A stretch of DNA of 64,000 nt from Xenopus tropicalis (GCF_000004195.4 NC_030683.2:82724910-82788909), one strand, 5' to 3'; counted from the first letter of the stretch, positions 43,700 to 57,119 are shown. The notes: generated from the letters alone by a model not told the origin. Numbers and translations: made by a program.

Positions 43700-44380
43700 T
43701 GTTTAGGGATGGTTTCTCCACTTTAACATGAATAGCCTCTTTTACACCTCTTTCAAATCAGCGGTCTTCTTTGTCCAAAATTTGGACGTTGCTATTTTCA
43801 AAGGAGTGTCCCTTGTCTTTTAGGTGTAGAAATACAGCAGAGTCCTGGCCTGTAGTGTTCGCCCTCCTATGCTGAGCCATTCGCTTGGAGAGCAGTTGCT
43901 TTGTCTCCCCAATGTAAAGGCCTGTACACTCCTCGCTACACTGGACTGCGTATCCAACATTGCTTTGTTTTTCCTTTGGTGTTGGATCCTTTGGGTGTAC
44001 AAGTTTTTGTCTCAGTGTGTTGCTAGTTTCTCCGACACTCCTGCTACATATGGGATGACTATATTGCGCCTTCTCTCTGTGTCAGGATGGTTATTCCTTT
44101 TGGTGTTCCTGTTGGGCTTAGTTGTTGTTGTTTTGACAAAGGCCCAGTCTGGGTAGCCACAAGCTTTCAGTGCTCCTCTGAGATGTTTACATTCCTTGTC
44201 CTTGGACTCTGTATCGGTTGTCACACTTTCCGCCCTGTGGTGTAGAGTTCTAATGACACCCAGTTTGTGTTCCAGCGGATGGTGGAAATCGAACAACAGA
44301 TATTGATCCGTATGAGTGGGTTTCCTGTATACGTCTGTTTTCAAGTTACCCCATTCTTGGATGGATATTAAACAGTCCAA
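43700..44380 (-). pseudogene. Penelope-like ORF: reverse transcriptase tail and GIY-YIG endonuclease
   Basis: From 44380 on the minus strand it reads ISIQEWGNLKTDVYRKPTHT, then DQYLLFDFHHPLEHKLGVIR, the region after the polymerase core in Penelope-like proteins. It continues to IPYVAGVSEKLATH and a stop near 44012. In another frame follow LRQKLVHPKDPTPKEKQSNV, AVQCSEECTGLYIGETKQLL (the GIY-YIG motif, here GLYIGE) and SKRMAQHRRANTTGQDSAVF, then KDKGHSFENSNVQILDKEDR. A TGA at 43758-43760 replaces the expected Trp. At the C-terminus a further TGA stands where the opposite arm keeps CGA. The GIY-YIG nuclease nicks target DNA in this class. Two nonsense codons, a frameshift and loss of the N-terminal half leave no working product. 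Confidence 0.9.
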
Positions 44381-44447
44381 AAAAGCAAGTTTGTTCTCAT
44401 GGACATCCTCCCTCGTGAACTTGATGTTACTTGATAAACAGAGATGG

Positions 44448-44662
44448 TGGACTTCGACACCATCTGTCTGCTACATGCAATGCTGTTCTAACATCTGTAC
44501 CCTGGCAGTTTCAGAATTCTTCACACATCCATTCATGCAACTCTAACAAGTAACACCTGTTTGAAGAGTTGCATGATACTTTGGTAATCCTTTCAAAGTA
44601 ACTCCACAGCATTCACACCTCTGTGAGTTTCAGATGTCACCTTTCTGAGGAGTTACAAAGTG
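44448..44662. repeat. Right inverted arm of the Penelope-like element
   Basis: Inverse of 43481-43693. It retains TTCGAC at the site where the other arm has decayed to TTTGAC. Confidence 0.93.
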
Positions 44663-44690
44663 CGCTGAAGAAGGGCACGCCTACGTGGAG

Positions 44691-45256
44691 GAGCCCGGGG
44701 ACCAGCGCGCACAGAGGTAGGAATGCACGCCGGATGCCCGGGTCTCCTTACACAAGTTTAGGGCAGACCTGACAAAAATGTGAAGTTGCCCAGCAAGCCA
44801 AAATTACAGTCTATGACAGCAGTCTATAGATAATAGTTGCAGCTGGTTACAGTAAAGATTCTGCTCTGTGATTGGCTACATGTTCAAACCATAATATGCA
44901 CTTTGTATGTCTGTAACTTTACAGTTTGGGATCTCTGTCTATATAGTGTAGCAGCAAATTTACAAAGGATGAAGACAAATCACCTTAATACATGTCCCCA
45001 GTCCCTGACAGATGAAACAGTATGAAGCCTCTCCTGTGCAGTGTCATTCTGTTGTTACAAAACACCAGGACCAAAATATAAAGTGGATACCTAGCACAAC
45101 ACTAAAATCTAAGAATATCCATCTATCACGCGGCCAACATTTATGGCCTCTGATTTATTTAGTTACATATAATGAACAATAGAAACTTCTCAGAAAAAGG
45201 AACCTCTGAATCTCTGCTGCAGCTTAATTCTATCCACATTGCTTCTTTTTTATTTA
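44691..45256. other. Unassigned non-coding DNA
   Basis: No gene. A GC-rich patch at 44662-44755 (CGTGGAGGAGCCCGGGGACC) adjoins the Penelope-like element and may be part of it. Confidence 0.35.
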
Positions 45257-45264
45257 GTTATTTT

Positions 45265-45435
45265 AAGTGATGGGCAAAATGATTTGGTAGGCATGGATTT
45301 CTGGTGAATTTTTGCGTTTCGCCATTGGCAGATTTTTTTGTGAAACGGGCAACAAAATTTGCTGTCAAAACATTACCGCCTGTGTCCAAAAAGAATTTTT
45401 CTGGCGACCAAAACGGGACAGATTAGCTCATACTA
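45265..45435. mobile_element. hAT-like MITE, short copy with near-TSD
   Basis: The left end AAGTGATGGGCAAAAT (family TAGTGATGGGC) and right end GGGACAGATTAGCTCATACTA are kept. The flanking 8-mers GTTATTTT (45257-45264) and GTTATTAT (45436-45443) agree at 7 of 8 positions. The interior has GTTTCGCCATTGGCAGA like 22567-22830. Confidence 0.8.
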
Positions 45436-45789
45436 GTTATTATTAGCTGCATTATTATTGGTTTTTATTTGAGCTTAATTATACAGTACCTTATAAATGA
45501 ACAAAATGTTTAAGGTTTTAACCTATTCATAATAACTTACCTATAATATACCTGTACAAGTTTTCACCTCTACATAGTGCAAATATTTTACAATGTACAT
45601 TATCCTCTACAATTAATGAGCATGCTGATCCATAAACACATGGTCGTTAAAGAAAAACGCTCATTATGAGTTAAATAACACAAAGAACATCGCTTCTTAA
45701 TTATGACACATGTCCTTTAAGTGAATCGAGCGTTAAGTCGCAAAAAATAAGAAGCCTGTGTGTAATTGAGTATATTGTAAGATTGTAGA

Positions 45790-45850
45790 GTGCTGCGTAT
45801 CCTTATAGCGCTTTATAAATAAAGTTATACATACATACATATGTATATTT
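45790..45850 (+). repeat. LINE/SINE 3' tail and (ACAT)n microsatellite
   Basis: AGTGCTGCGTATCC then TAGCGCTTTATAAATAAAG is the plus-strand version of the tail at 26036. It is followed by ATACATACATACATA. Confidence 0.7.
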
Positions 45851-46456
45851 ATACAGGTGCAGAGAGAAGCACAACCCGGGTGCTGGTCAAAATAAACTAA
45901 ATATAGAAACGGAGTACAGCACATGCTGGGACTTAATATACAGAAAAAGGTACTCTTTCTCTTTCTCTCTCTAACAGAGAGGAAATTACCTGCAGCTGGA
46001 CCTGATGAATAATATGTGTGAGCCATACAGTACATAGATATTAAACCAAGGGAAAAAATAGAATTGAGTCATCACTAATATAAAGAAATAGAGTCTGCAT
46101 CATTGATTATAAATCTAAACCCACTCCTTTTGCTTAGCCCAAAGAAGCAACATCCTATAAACACAAGCTTCCTGATTCTAGATTACGCAGGTCCTGACAC
46201 ATAGATTTATAGTGTACTGGGAGAATTCAAAATCCTGCATTTGCAGCCATGTTTATTTTAGTTATGTGCAATATGCAATGGTGCACTACATAGGAAAGTG
46301 GTTTTAGTATACTGTATATAGTTCTTTATCTAAACAACAGAAACAGTCAAAAGAAGATATATACAGTATGTATTTGATTAATAGCCACCATCTAATTAAT
46401 TAGTAAATCTTGAGAGAGAAGAGAAAGATCATTGACTGACCTAATCAGCACAGAAT
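45851..46456. other. Unassigned non-coding DNA
   Basis: No gene or repeat family recognised. Confidence 0.4.
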
Positions 46457-46748
46457 TAGGGATGCACCAAATCCACTATTTTGGGATCTGGCCAAACCAC
46501 AAATCATTAGTGAAAGTATCTTCGAATCAGCTGAATACTGATTCGAATCCTAATTTGTATAGGCAAATAAGGCTATGGAAGGTTTGAAGAGAACCGTGCA
46601 ATGTGTTTATGGGACAAAAAGTCACCTAATTTTACAGATTTGGATTCAATTCGGCCAGGCAAATGGATTGGGCCGAATCCAAATCCTGCTGAAAAAGCCA
46701 GAATCCTGACCAAATCCCAAACCGAATCCTGGATTCCATGCATCCCTA
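46457..46748. mobile_element. hAT-like MITE (TAGGGATGCACCGAATCC family)
   Basis: A 292-bp element with ends TAGGGATGCACCAAATCC and GGATTCCATGCATCCCTA. The interior repeats GAATC/GATTC words (ACTGATTCGAATCC, GGGCCGAATCC). This is a familiar Xenopus hAT-type repeat. No clean 8-bp duplication remains. Confidence 0.85.
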
Positions 46749-47089
46749 TACAAAACATGCAAACTGTGACTTGTTTCAGAAATATTCATTTCAGGCTCAT
46801 GGACATCAGTGGAAAGTAAGTTTATTTCCAGGTCTTGCTCCATTCAGAGAGAACAGAGTTGTAGTTTGAAATCCAGTTTTGTTCCTAAAATGTATATTTT
46901 CTGGAGACATGTCCTATTGTGGTTACAGCACAGCAAAGGCCATTAGATTTCAATTACAGATCAAAAGCTTGACTTATGTATGTGCTACAATTTCTGAAAT
47001 GAGTTTAGTTTAATTTAGGTTTTATCATGGCCTGGCATAATAACTGTTGTTAATGTCATTCTAATCTGGCATGCAGACAATACCCAGGG
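46749..47089. other. Unassigned non-coding DNA
   Basis: No gene or repeat family recognised. Confidence 0.4.
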
Positions 47090-47300
47090 GCAATTTTGAC
47101 ATGAGACAAGTGAGAACCTTGCCTAGGGCAACAGTTTGTCAGGGGCAGCTGTTTACTTGAAGAGCAGAGTTTTTCATTTCTTAACTAGAAATTAGTATTT
47201 TTCAGTGCAGAGAGTGCAATTGCACTAGAGATGCAGCCCCCCATCCCCTCCACCTTTTCCGTCACCAAGAGACTGACTCCAGCTCCCTTTGGTGAAAGTA
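47090..47300. repeat. Dispersed repeat, as in the centre of 35553-36022
   Basis: Shares the CTTGCCTAGGGCAACAG-type start, a TTTTTCAGTGCAGAGAGTGC block and a C-rich GCCCCCCATCCCC block with 35661-35830. Confidence 0.5.
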
Positions 47301-49074
47301 ACCTAGAGGTAGTGGATCAGTCACATATTTAATCAATTTTGTCGATGTGATTAATGGTCACTAATGGGCTATATTTCTTGATTTTATTTCTTGATTTATC
47401 AGGGTGTGTGTTGTAGGATCTAATTATCATAATTATCAGTTAGAAACTGACCAAATTGTATGAAAAAGCTGGGAGCAGTGTATGTCTGATGTGACACAGC
47501 TTAGCATCTGCTAAGATGCAGAATTAATGTTTTAAAAGTTATGTTTAGGAAGAACCACTGATCAAAGGCATCTGGGACCAAAGAATCTGCCCAAGGGCAT
47601 TTCCCTTATGAACAATAAGAGGCTGTGAGGTTTTTTGCTTTTTTTTGGCTGTAAGGTTGTAAACAGTGAGGCTTTCTTTAAAATCATTGCTCGCCTACTC
47701 TAATCCCACCCTAAAACTTTTCCTTCTGTCTCCCCTTATTATCTCCCCTTATACAAATGCAACATTCAGCTACCCCCCTTTTCTCCTGCCTTAATGCTCA
47801 GCCTCTGCCTTGTACTCTGAAGCATCATTACAGTGTCATTTCTAATATGTATAAAATGGTGCAAATTGAGTTCTATGCTTTATAAGTATGCAAGTCTGAA
47901 AATAATGATTCACAGACAATTCCCACATCAGCAGACTGAACACAGACCTCAAATCATATCATCCCATTATTAATTCAAAATCATTTCAACACTAGCTGAC
48001 AAGATAGGACATTTACAGGTGAGTGGGAACAAAGAGTTATAAAAACCAGTATTTCCTAACATTCTTACATATATTTCTCAGGATCCAATATGTCTTTCCA
48101 TTCTATATACATGATTCTATGCCTTGTGCAACAAACTGAAGCTTATAATGTACATGCTATTGTTAGCAAATACTGTACAAAATATCCTATGCTTTTTAAT
48201 TATAATTTTAAAATAATCTAACATTTTGGATGTTAAAGACCATTTACTTATATCTCCTTGGCCATGTGTTCAATAACCATTATATACATTATGTTATTTA
48301 TTATTATTAACATTTATTTATAAAGCGCCAACTCAAGCGCCGATTCAATGCACTATAATTTTATTTTTTTGTGTAATAATACATAATTACTATCACAATT
48401 GTCCCCAATTACATGAAGAACTAGCATGTTCGAATATTAATGTTACAGTTTTCTTTTATGTTTAATTCAAACTGTCAGAAATAAACCTGCAATACATTTA
48501 ATTTTAAAGGCATTCAAAAAGCAGCAATCCTTTTCTGGCAACCATTGGTAAACCCATACATGTAAATAATTGAGACCTTAAATTCTAGGGTTTTAGACTC
48601 TCTGTAGTTCATAGTTAAGGCTCTTTAACTTCACATAAAGAGATAATCTTAATATTGACCCTCCTATTGCTCTATAAAAATCAAACTTACAAGTTTGATC
48701 CTCATCCAATTGTTTGGCACCCATTTGGGGCAACCTCACAATGTTGATAACCACTGGAAAGAATTTTTAACAGTATGACTTGGGCATATGGATATTTACA
48801 ATTATTCAACTCAGAAACAGCTCTCTGGGGCATCAGGTAATGTATGCTTATTATCCTTAGCCTAACAGCACACCTGGCTGTAATGTGTAGTGTTGGTCTC
48901 ATGTTAGTTGTATGCAGAAGCACTAAGCATACATTTGGGGGTCAACCAGCCATTATACAGTGCACTTTATTAAAGGGTAAGTAAAAGTAAAATTATTGGT
49001 TACACAGTTGCTAGTATCCAGAGAACTACAAGAATGCTGTTAACGTGAAAATCCAGTGAGAGTGAAAGATTGGC
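47301..49074. other. Mostly unassigned DNA with a LINE/SINE tail at 48298-48350
   Basis: At 48298-48350, TATTATTAACATTTATTTAT followed by AAAGCGCCAACTCAAGCGCC is the minus-oriented tail of the same non-LTR family as 26036. Nothing else is recognisable. Confidence 0.5.
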
Positions 49075-49270
49075 TATTAGGAAGCCTCTATGCACACTAT
49101 CAGCTTACATGAGGCTTTATTTGGTAGTAAATCTTGTTTTTATTTAATTAAAACTTGCCAACAAGTCAGGAATTCAAGAATAACTACTTGATTTGGGGGA
49201 AATGAGAGCAGCATCCAAGGGGTTGGGGAGCAACATGTTGCCCCTGAGCCACTGGTTGGGGATCACTGCC
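49075..49270. repeat. Dispersed repeat ending GAGCCACTGGTTGGGGATCAC
   Basis: Contains CATGAGGCTTTATTTGG, AAAACTTGCC, GGGGAGCAACATGTTGCCCC and the terminal GAGCCACTGGTTGGGG. Same family as 19441-19643. It has replaced the first part of the next repeat. Confidence 0.75.
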
Positions 49271-49497
49271 TTAAGTCTACTAAAAAATCAATTAAACATT
49301 AAATAAACCCAGAAGATTTTTTTTTTGCCTCCAATAAGTGTTTTAATTATATCTTAGTTGGGATCAAGTACAAGGTACTGTTTTATTATTACAGAGAAAA
49401 ATCTAAGATATTTGAATGGAGTCTATCGGAGATGAGCTTTACGTAATTCAGAACTTTCTGGATAACAGGTTTCCGGATAATGGATCCCATACCTGTA
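49271..49497 (-). mobile_element. TACAGGTATGGGA-family repeat, truncated
   Basis: Runs CCTTAAGTCTACTAAAAAATC, GGGATCAAGTACAAGGTACTG, ATGGAGTCTATCGGAGATG, CTTTCTGGATAACAGG and ends GGATCCCATACCTGTA. It is the reverse of the 54552 copy. The terminal 50-60 bases on the left are lost. Confidence 0.88.
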
Positions 49498-51029
49498 CTT
49501 CAGTTCATGAGCTGGTTGCTAGTAGTATTTGGGCTAGATATGCCCCCATACTCCAAGTTTCAGGTACAGGGCATCAGGTGCTGTGGGTATATTAGTGCAG
49601 TTATAGTTATCGGCGCATGCAAAAAAGCCCATTAGTGTCACGCAGGTTACATATTGCCACAGGGAATTGAACATAAATGTACAAATGAATGTGAGTGTGT
49701 TTGTTGCTAATTGTACACACACTGTATCCTGAAATATGCTCAGAACTTCACAAAGACACTTTTATCACAAAAATTATTGGTATCATTTCCTTAGATATAA
49801 ACATTTTATTTTAATGACATCAAGCGTAGTTAGATTAGTATATTATATAGTATGTATCTCTTATGCTATTGTACAGAGTGGCATAAGGGTTTCCCACAGT
49901 TTGGGGATCCATTCTCTTACCATATGGGCACTGAGCCTGCCATGTGTTATGCTCACTGTACTGTAAAAAAAAAGTTCTTATATAGAATGCAAGTTTTTTG
50001 AGGACTAGTACTGGATGTTATTATCCAGAATGAAATGCATCTTTCTTAGTGTAGTGACACCAGCATCATTACACAGAGTCCAATGCATTATTTAAACGAG
50101 CAGCTTCACAGCAAACTCATACACATAGTCCCACAAATACGAGACAGGAAAGCTTCCAACCAGAACTGAGATCAAAAGCTGAGAATAACAACTTTTTCAA
50201 TCTGGAAATAAACCTCCCCTGCCAGATATTAAAGTGTATGTAAACCCCCAAATATGTTATTCCTATTGGAAGAAAATTCTAAGCAACTTTCAAATGTACA
50301 TACATTCAAAAATGTAATAGTATTACATTGTATTAAATGTAATTATACAAAAGCTGTATTTTTCTTCCCCTTTCTATAGTCTTCACTGGTGGGACTTTTA
50401 AAATAATGTAGCAGAAGCTAACTGATAACATGCAAGACTCATTGCTTCCAGTGTAGGATTTTAATTGCAGTAATGTTTTTAAAATCATTATAATTTTTAA
50501 ATAATGTTCATTGAAAAGTTGCTTAGAGTTATACACAAATATAAAATGGAATTTTTAAAAGAAAGAGGTGCACATGATATATCTATGGTACTATGCATTC
50601 AATTACCTTTACACAGTGAGCAAAGTGCAATTTCCCACAATGCACCAGTTTTTCACCAGAATTCACGCATCATGTTATATTAATGCAGTATTATTACTTT
50701 AGTGGCACAAGGTTCCTATAGAGTCTGTTGAATGGATTTAATATCCCATCTCTAGAATTCTTTACGATCACTAGAATTATTTTTGTAGAGGAAATGGCTA
50801 GTGGGTCTAATGGATAGAATTTTTGCCACCTGATCACCACCTGGGATGTTTAGAAGAGAAAATGCTGGTAAAAAAATGCAAAAAAAAACCCTTAATCTGT
50901 GGGGAAAATGCTCCTTTTTGAACAAGATGTCATTATCTTTCATCTGTCCCTATAGACTCCGTAGGATCTTATAAATATTGTGTGTGTATGTATATATATA
51001 TACAAAAGGGGGTCCAAGTAAAAATATAT
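49498..51029. other. Unassigned non-coding DNA
   Basis: No gene. ATTAAAGTGTATGTAAACCCC near 50230 looks like the end of an old T2-type repeat, not delimited. Confidence 0.4.
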
Positions 51030-51304
51030 ATATTTTATACAATTTTTTCTTACACACGCAACTTTTTTTCACTCCAAATGCATTAAAGTCAATTGCCATT
51101 TTTTCCTCACTCTTGACAAAGACTTTTTTAGGCAACACATTTACACATGACAAACTTTCTTACATGCAACAATTTTTTCTTACCCGCCCAGTTTTTTTAA
51201 AGTCTTGGTGATTTTTTGATGCAGTTTCTTGAAAAAAATTTCTGATGACGAAATGTGGAATTTCGCTATGAATCCATACCTGGCATAAAATTTGCTCATC
51301 ACTA
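51030..51304. mobile_element. hAT-like MITE, right part
   Basis: The right end AAATTTGCTCATCACTA is preceded by GGAATTTCGCTATGAATCC. Upstream there is a degenerate tandem of CAACTTTTTTT/TTACACACGCAAC words typical of the family's interior. The left end is not identifiable. Confidence 0.65.
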
Positions 51305-54300
51305 GTCCTAACTATTTACCTCAGTCATATATTTCAAAGGCTGGCACCTCCCTGCACGGTAGCATTTCTTGGGATAAATGTCTCCTGACCTGGGAATTGG
51401 TTTCATTTTCAGTGTAGTCCTCCCCTGTCATTAGCTTTTATAGGAGAGAGAGACAAGACTACAGCATTGGTTACACAGGTTCTTAATCCTCCCCTGCTTG
51501 TGGCTTTTAAAGGAAAGAGACTGCCCAGACCAACAGCCATTTTTAAAAGTATAAAACCACCATGTAAAGGCATGGGTGTATGGTTGATACAACCACCTGG
51601 AAGTTTGCCTATGCGAAAGAGAGAAGATTGATCAATCTACATTCCCTGGTCCCCTGCAAGTGCATGTATTTACAAAGTCATGGTCATAAAATGATCTATC
51701 ATTTTTATCATAAAATGACAGGCCACCACTTTAAAAATAGGTCTGGGCATCTCTCTCCTTTAAAAATCGCAAGCAGAGGAGTCTAAATACCTAACTACCC
51801 ACCATCTTGTCCTCTAAATGCTAATCAACTATTTTAGCAATACTGTATGTAGATATGTATCATGCACCATCAAGCAAAGCTGGTAGTCTTGCAGGAGATA
51901 TAATAATAATAAAAACTGAAGCAACAGGAGAAAATATCTGGGGAATATAATAATCACATACTGTTACTTCTTCCAAGGGAAGTAGGAAAGGAGGACAAGA
52001 AATTGAATTATACTTCCATTGTGTCAGTCTAGATCCTTGATCAGTATTGTGTGTGCAGGTTTGCAACATGCATAGGCGTATGGGAGCATAGAGAGTTTAA
52101 ATGGATTCACTGTGGCAAGAATCAGTTCTAAAAAACATGAAAAAGCATGAGGATAAATGAAGTTGGATCTTAGTAAGGATTTACTGGTTCTGCAACACAA
52201 ATATGATCAGACGAATCGTGTCAGGTAACTTGACTTTTTATTCAGTAGTTAGGGATGACAGCAGATTTTGAGGCATATTTATAAAGGTTTGTTAATGTAT
52301 ACCTTGTAAACATTGCCACTTTTATGCCGTGGCACACCATGTAAAATCACACTTCTTTTAGAGCACTTTTGCAAATAACTATTTATTTTCTAGATTTCAA
52401 GGCTTTAGCAATTTTTTACTAAATATTACTAATACAATTATTTAAAAAATATTATCTCTTTGTAATGGGTTATTTCTATGACAGCTATGTATTGTATTCA
52501 TTCATGTTTGCGGATGACAAGGAGCTTTAAATACAGTATACTTCTGTTAATATGCTCTGCAATCTTAATGTCTTTTTTTTTAATGGTTCCTAACAGAGTA
52601 GTTACAGTAAAGAGGAAATAGGGAGTTAATAGGCTTCAGGAGCAAATTAAAAACACTAAAGTCAAAATTATTTACAGAGAGCAATTGAGAGACAACAGAT
52701 ATAGGTGTATATAGGAAAAAAGCAGAATAGAGAGTTTGGATCGATACTTTGTCCTAAATAACTTTGCGACAGAGAATCAATGGAAAGAAAAATATGGGGT
52801 GAGCGAAGAACAAGAATCAGGGTATGCAAGGTTACAAAGTAGTAAAACAGTATTTGAAATTTAGACAAAGCTAATAGAGAACAATGTTTGAAAGATTCAT
52901 TTGTGGTTTGAATGCTGGCTGAAGAGCTTTTATATCAAACAAAACATCTACATTTAGGAAAACAAAGTTGTATCAAGGTATGTATACTGTAAATGGGAAA
53001 ATGTGTTAGTGAGAAAATATAAGACTTTAATCGTCTTTAACCTAACCTACTTATATACAGTATATGCCTTATATCCCATTTCTAAAAGAACATTCATGGT
53101 TTTGGGGACTTAAAAATGGCAAACCTTTACAGTAACCTGGCAGAGTTGTGGCTGAATGTAGGCACAAGTGCTGTTTATAAACTTTGAGCTTCCACCCAGA
53201 TGTTTTCAGAATGGTTGCAAGCATGAATGTCCATTTTACATTTTATCCAAAACGAAATCCAAAAGGTTTTCTAAACTGCAAGACAGAATTTCACTTGGGG
53301 CTTCTATGAAGGGTTTGAAAACTTGGAGATTTTCACAGTAGCTCATAGAGGCTCTAGATAATAAAAACAAGTCAAAATGGGGTCTTTGTGGTGAAACCTT
53401 GATTGCTTCCTAGCTATATCATTTAGTGTGTAGTCAGGTGCACAACTTTGACTTTTGCTATTAAACATTTGTATATAGGGATAAGGGATAAGATTAAATG
53501 AGCCTACAATTACCCATTAGATTCTTTTTCCCTAACCAAATGGGATATAATTGATCACTCTGCTGATATGAAAAATGTACCATGGGTTGCACCCTGGAAT
53601 ATTTCTCAATACACCACTGTTTGAAATGATACTAAGAAATTCTCTGGATGAGGAAAGCACTGAATGTCCCTGAACATTTTATTATCTTATGTGTCATCAA
53701 TTAATCTCAACTGAAAACCTATTATTCATGGAACCATATCAGAGAAAGCTAATTGAGGTAGTATAACGCTTCCCTTCTTTTTAGCTGTTACAAAAGTTTA
53801 TACATTTTATGAAAACAATCTTGTGCATTTTATGAAGCCATCATTTTTACTTGTATTGCTAAAATTATATCATTTGTCTGTAGGAGCTTTTTTTCTTATT
53901 ATGAAATGTGTTTATGCTGGAAAATAATGTTGAAATTGTGAAAAAGAAAAGTGTTAGAGTATACATTAGCCATATTTCCTCCTTCCATCTGGTGCACTTC
54001 CTGGTACATGTCAGCCTATTTACTTTCTTATTTACTTTCTTCTAGTGCTGGTTTCTAGTTCAGTCCCATTTAGTCTCATGGTGCTAATGTTACAGATGGA
54101 GATTAATAGATTCTGCTACCAGCCAGCTATAAAAAGAAGTGTCATTATTTCATGTAGGGGTATCAGAGATAATAGCAAAATCTATTTCTAGTCGACTACA
54201 AGTAGCAGCTACTAATTCTCGTGAGGGAAATATGCATTAAGTCTATTAGTCTGAAATTATTCTATTGTCTTACAACTGGGACTTTGTTAAGAAAGCACAG

Positions 54301-54551
54301 TGGTAATGATATTTAAATATACTAAAAGCAGAGAAATTAAATGTATAAAACTTTTAGAAAACAAATTCATTAACTTTATGGCATGTATGCTGTGCCAAAC
54401 TATAAAGAGGTGCATTCTGGGTAACAATTCAGTTTGTTTTACTTACCATTGCCCCATTCACTATAAAAGAGAATAAACGGCAAACCTCCTTGTATTCTAT
54501 GGAAACGTCTTAAACTTAAAATTATTAAGAACAAACTTTCACATTTTGCAA
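51305..54551. other. Unique-looking non-coding DNA
   Basis: Over 3 kb without a recognised transposon or gene. Small open frames carry no protein signature. Confidence 0.4.
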
Positions 54552-54883
54552 TACAGGTATGGGATCCCTTATCCGGAAACCCGTTATCCAGAAAGCTCTG
54601 AATTACGGAATGCCCGTCTCCCATAGACTCCATTTTAATGAAATAATTTAGAATTTTAAACCAATTTCCTTTTTCTCTGTTGTAATAAAACAGTACCTTG
54701 TAATTGATCCCAACTCAGATATAAATAATCTTTATTGGATGCAAAACAATCTCATAGGGTTTAATTAATGTGTTATTGATTCTTTAGTAGACTTAAGGTA
54801 TGGAGATCCAAATTACGGAAAGACCCTTTATCCGGAATACCCTTGGTCCCGAGCATTCTGGATAATGGGTCCTATACCTGTAT
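54552..54883 (+). mobile_element. TACAGGTATGGGA-family repeat, complete
   Basis: A 332-bp element. Ends TACAGGTATGGGATCCCTTA and ATGGGTCCTATACCTGTA are inverted. Inner sub-repeats TTATCCGGAAACCCGTTATC and TTTATCCGGAATACCC are also inverted. This is the best copy of the family in the window and serves as reference for the other three. Confidence 0.93.
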
Positions 54884-57119
54884 TATATTCCTCATTAGAT
54901 CATGATATTCCTCATTAGATTATTACATTGCAGATTTTGATTTTGAAATGTTAACAACTTTTAGCAAAAGCATCTTAAAGGTGGGTATTTGGGGTGCCAA
55001 AAAATGTTATTACTTGTACCAAATCTATGTGATTTTTGTTTCCTTAAAAAAATATTTTTTTCACATTGTGTATGTTGCCTTTAATGATATTTATTATGTT
55101 TTCTCTATGAGTGTTACTTGCTTTTAAGCAACAGAAAAGTACAGAGCAATAAGTGTGTATGCATTAATGAATCAGATTACCTATATAAAAATGTATGTGA
55201 TGATTATATCACTTTATCTTGCCTTAATCTTATGTGGCAGAGCTGCAAAACAAAAATAATTTCTGGCCTATATTTTGCCATAATGAACTGGTATAATTCT
55301 AGCTACAACTGCACCAACAGAGGTAAAAACTAGAAATAACAAAAATCCTAGCTGAGGAAGGCAACATAAAAAGGGCCTGGGAAAGCTGGCTAGTGACAGG
55401 TAAGACTGGATATATTCTAAGAGAAGCTAGCTGTGTTCTTAAAGTTCTGCCATGGTTATAGTGAAACTTATGTTGCACCATTATACCAGACTTACTTTTG
55501 CTGCATGCAGGATTTAGTAGTGCCAGTGCCTTTGTCTAATTGGATGGTTCTCTATACATGGCTGCAGTATTCTTCCAATACCTAGCAAGGAATGATAACA
55601 TTAAAAAGAAATGTGTGCTGGTTTGTAAGATCCTTGGTATGACTGGCTGATAAGTTCCCCCAGTGTACTAAGACTACTCTACATACTTGCCCATCTTTGC
55701 CACTTAACTTGCATCTGCCACTCTGTGAAACCTGTCAATATGTAGAAATATAATCCATTGTAACCAAGTTGCTGCTCAGCTATAAGTGCACCACTGCGTA
55801 CAGATAAAAAAAACCTGAATTTTACCACAATAAAATTCTCATACCTTACAGTAAGGTGACAGTAAATCTGAGAAGTGATATTATGCATACCTCATTGTAA
55901 ACGAGTAGAGATACAGTATATCTGTAGGCTTGTATTATTTATTTATTTGTCTTTAACTTTATAGTGAGCACAATTTATGTGCATCTACCCCTTCTGTATA
56001 ATTGTATTTTTCTTAACTTAAAAGGAACATTTTTATTTATTATATTTGAGACTGCTGCTCATTTATATAAGTAGGAGGCATGGTAGGAACTACCTATCCA
56101 CTTATTCTTAATTGCTTAATTTGTATTCTTTCACTAACTTTCAGCTAAAACAGGCAAACACACAATACAGAAGGGTGCATGTGGCTCCCTTAGCATTATT
56201 AAAGGGTTGAGTGTAGCGCACATAGAATATAGTGTACATAATCCCCAGGCAGACAGAATCAGAGTATATTACCAGTGCTTTGTGTTGAGTATCTGAAACC
56301 ACTAGATACTAAGCCCAGGGCCACAGACTGATTTGGGAACAACTGCCTTCTCCTATGATGGAGAAGAATGAATGGATAAATAAAATTATTATTAGATGAG
56401 TTCTGAGGCAGTTTGCAACTGCTGGCAATGGCTCTGCTGAACGTATGTTCATTTGTCTGACTGTATAAGTTTGTTTCTTCCCCTAACATGCTAAGGGAGT
56501 GGTACCTCAGTACCTACAGTATATAACTTTCCATTTGAAATCTTTTACAAGTGGATGAACTGACTCATGGTGATTGGTAGTTATATGTGAACAGAGATTA
56601 ATTCTGTATTTGTCTATTATCCAGACAGTTTTAATATACTGCTGGTTAATTAAATAAGTATAAGAGGTAACCACCTTACATTTTGCTGGGTGTAGTATTG
56701 AATATTCATTTTTATCTGCCAGGAGTCACTTTTTGGTCTCTGAAAATGCTGTCCTTTGATTTTGCACCTACAAAAGAAAATCTGGGTATTGTTGATGTGT
56801 TTTCCAAATAAGTGTTTAGTGTTCTTCTGTGGTTTCTATGCACTCGTTTAAAAACAAATGTGGGTGTTTTAATACATACAATATTTGACAAGGGTTCAAT
56901 GTGGACCCATGCACACTCATGCACAAACATGTCATAACATCCAACAATGGCTGCAAGACTCAAAACATGTAGTGTTAAACATTAAATTGCAGCTAGTTTC
57001 TGCTTAATGTCTGTATTTTTACAAAACCAAAGGTATGGATAATTGTGGATATTAGGTTTGTTTCACCCAGAGACCCCTTCATCAATTTCTTTTACAGTAT
57101 AATACCTGGTATTGGTTTC
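54884..57119. other. Unique-looking non-coding DNA
   Basis: No gene or recognised transposon. Confidence 0.4.

Larger units (their letters stand above)
43335..44690 (-). mobile_element. Penelope-like retroelement with inverted arms
   Basis: The minus strand carries the C-terminal part of a Penelope-like ORF (reverse transcriptase tail plus GIY-YIG endonuclease), then a 3' region with a hammerhead-like motif. Two near-identical arms, 43481-43693 and 44448-44662, lie in inverted orientation around the ORF remnant. Such partial inverted or tandem terminal copies are a known property of Penelope-like elements. The N-terminal and most of the catalytic reverse transcriptase are absent, so the insertion is 5'-truncated and dead. 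Confidence 0.9.
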
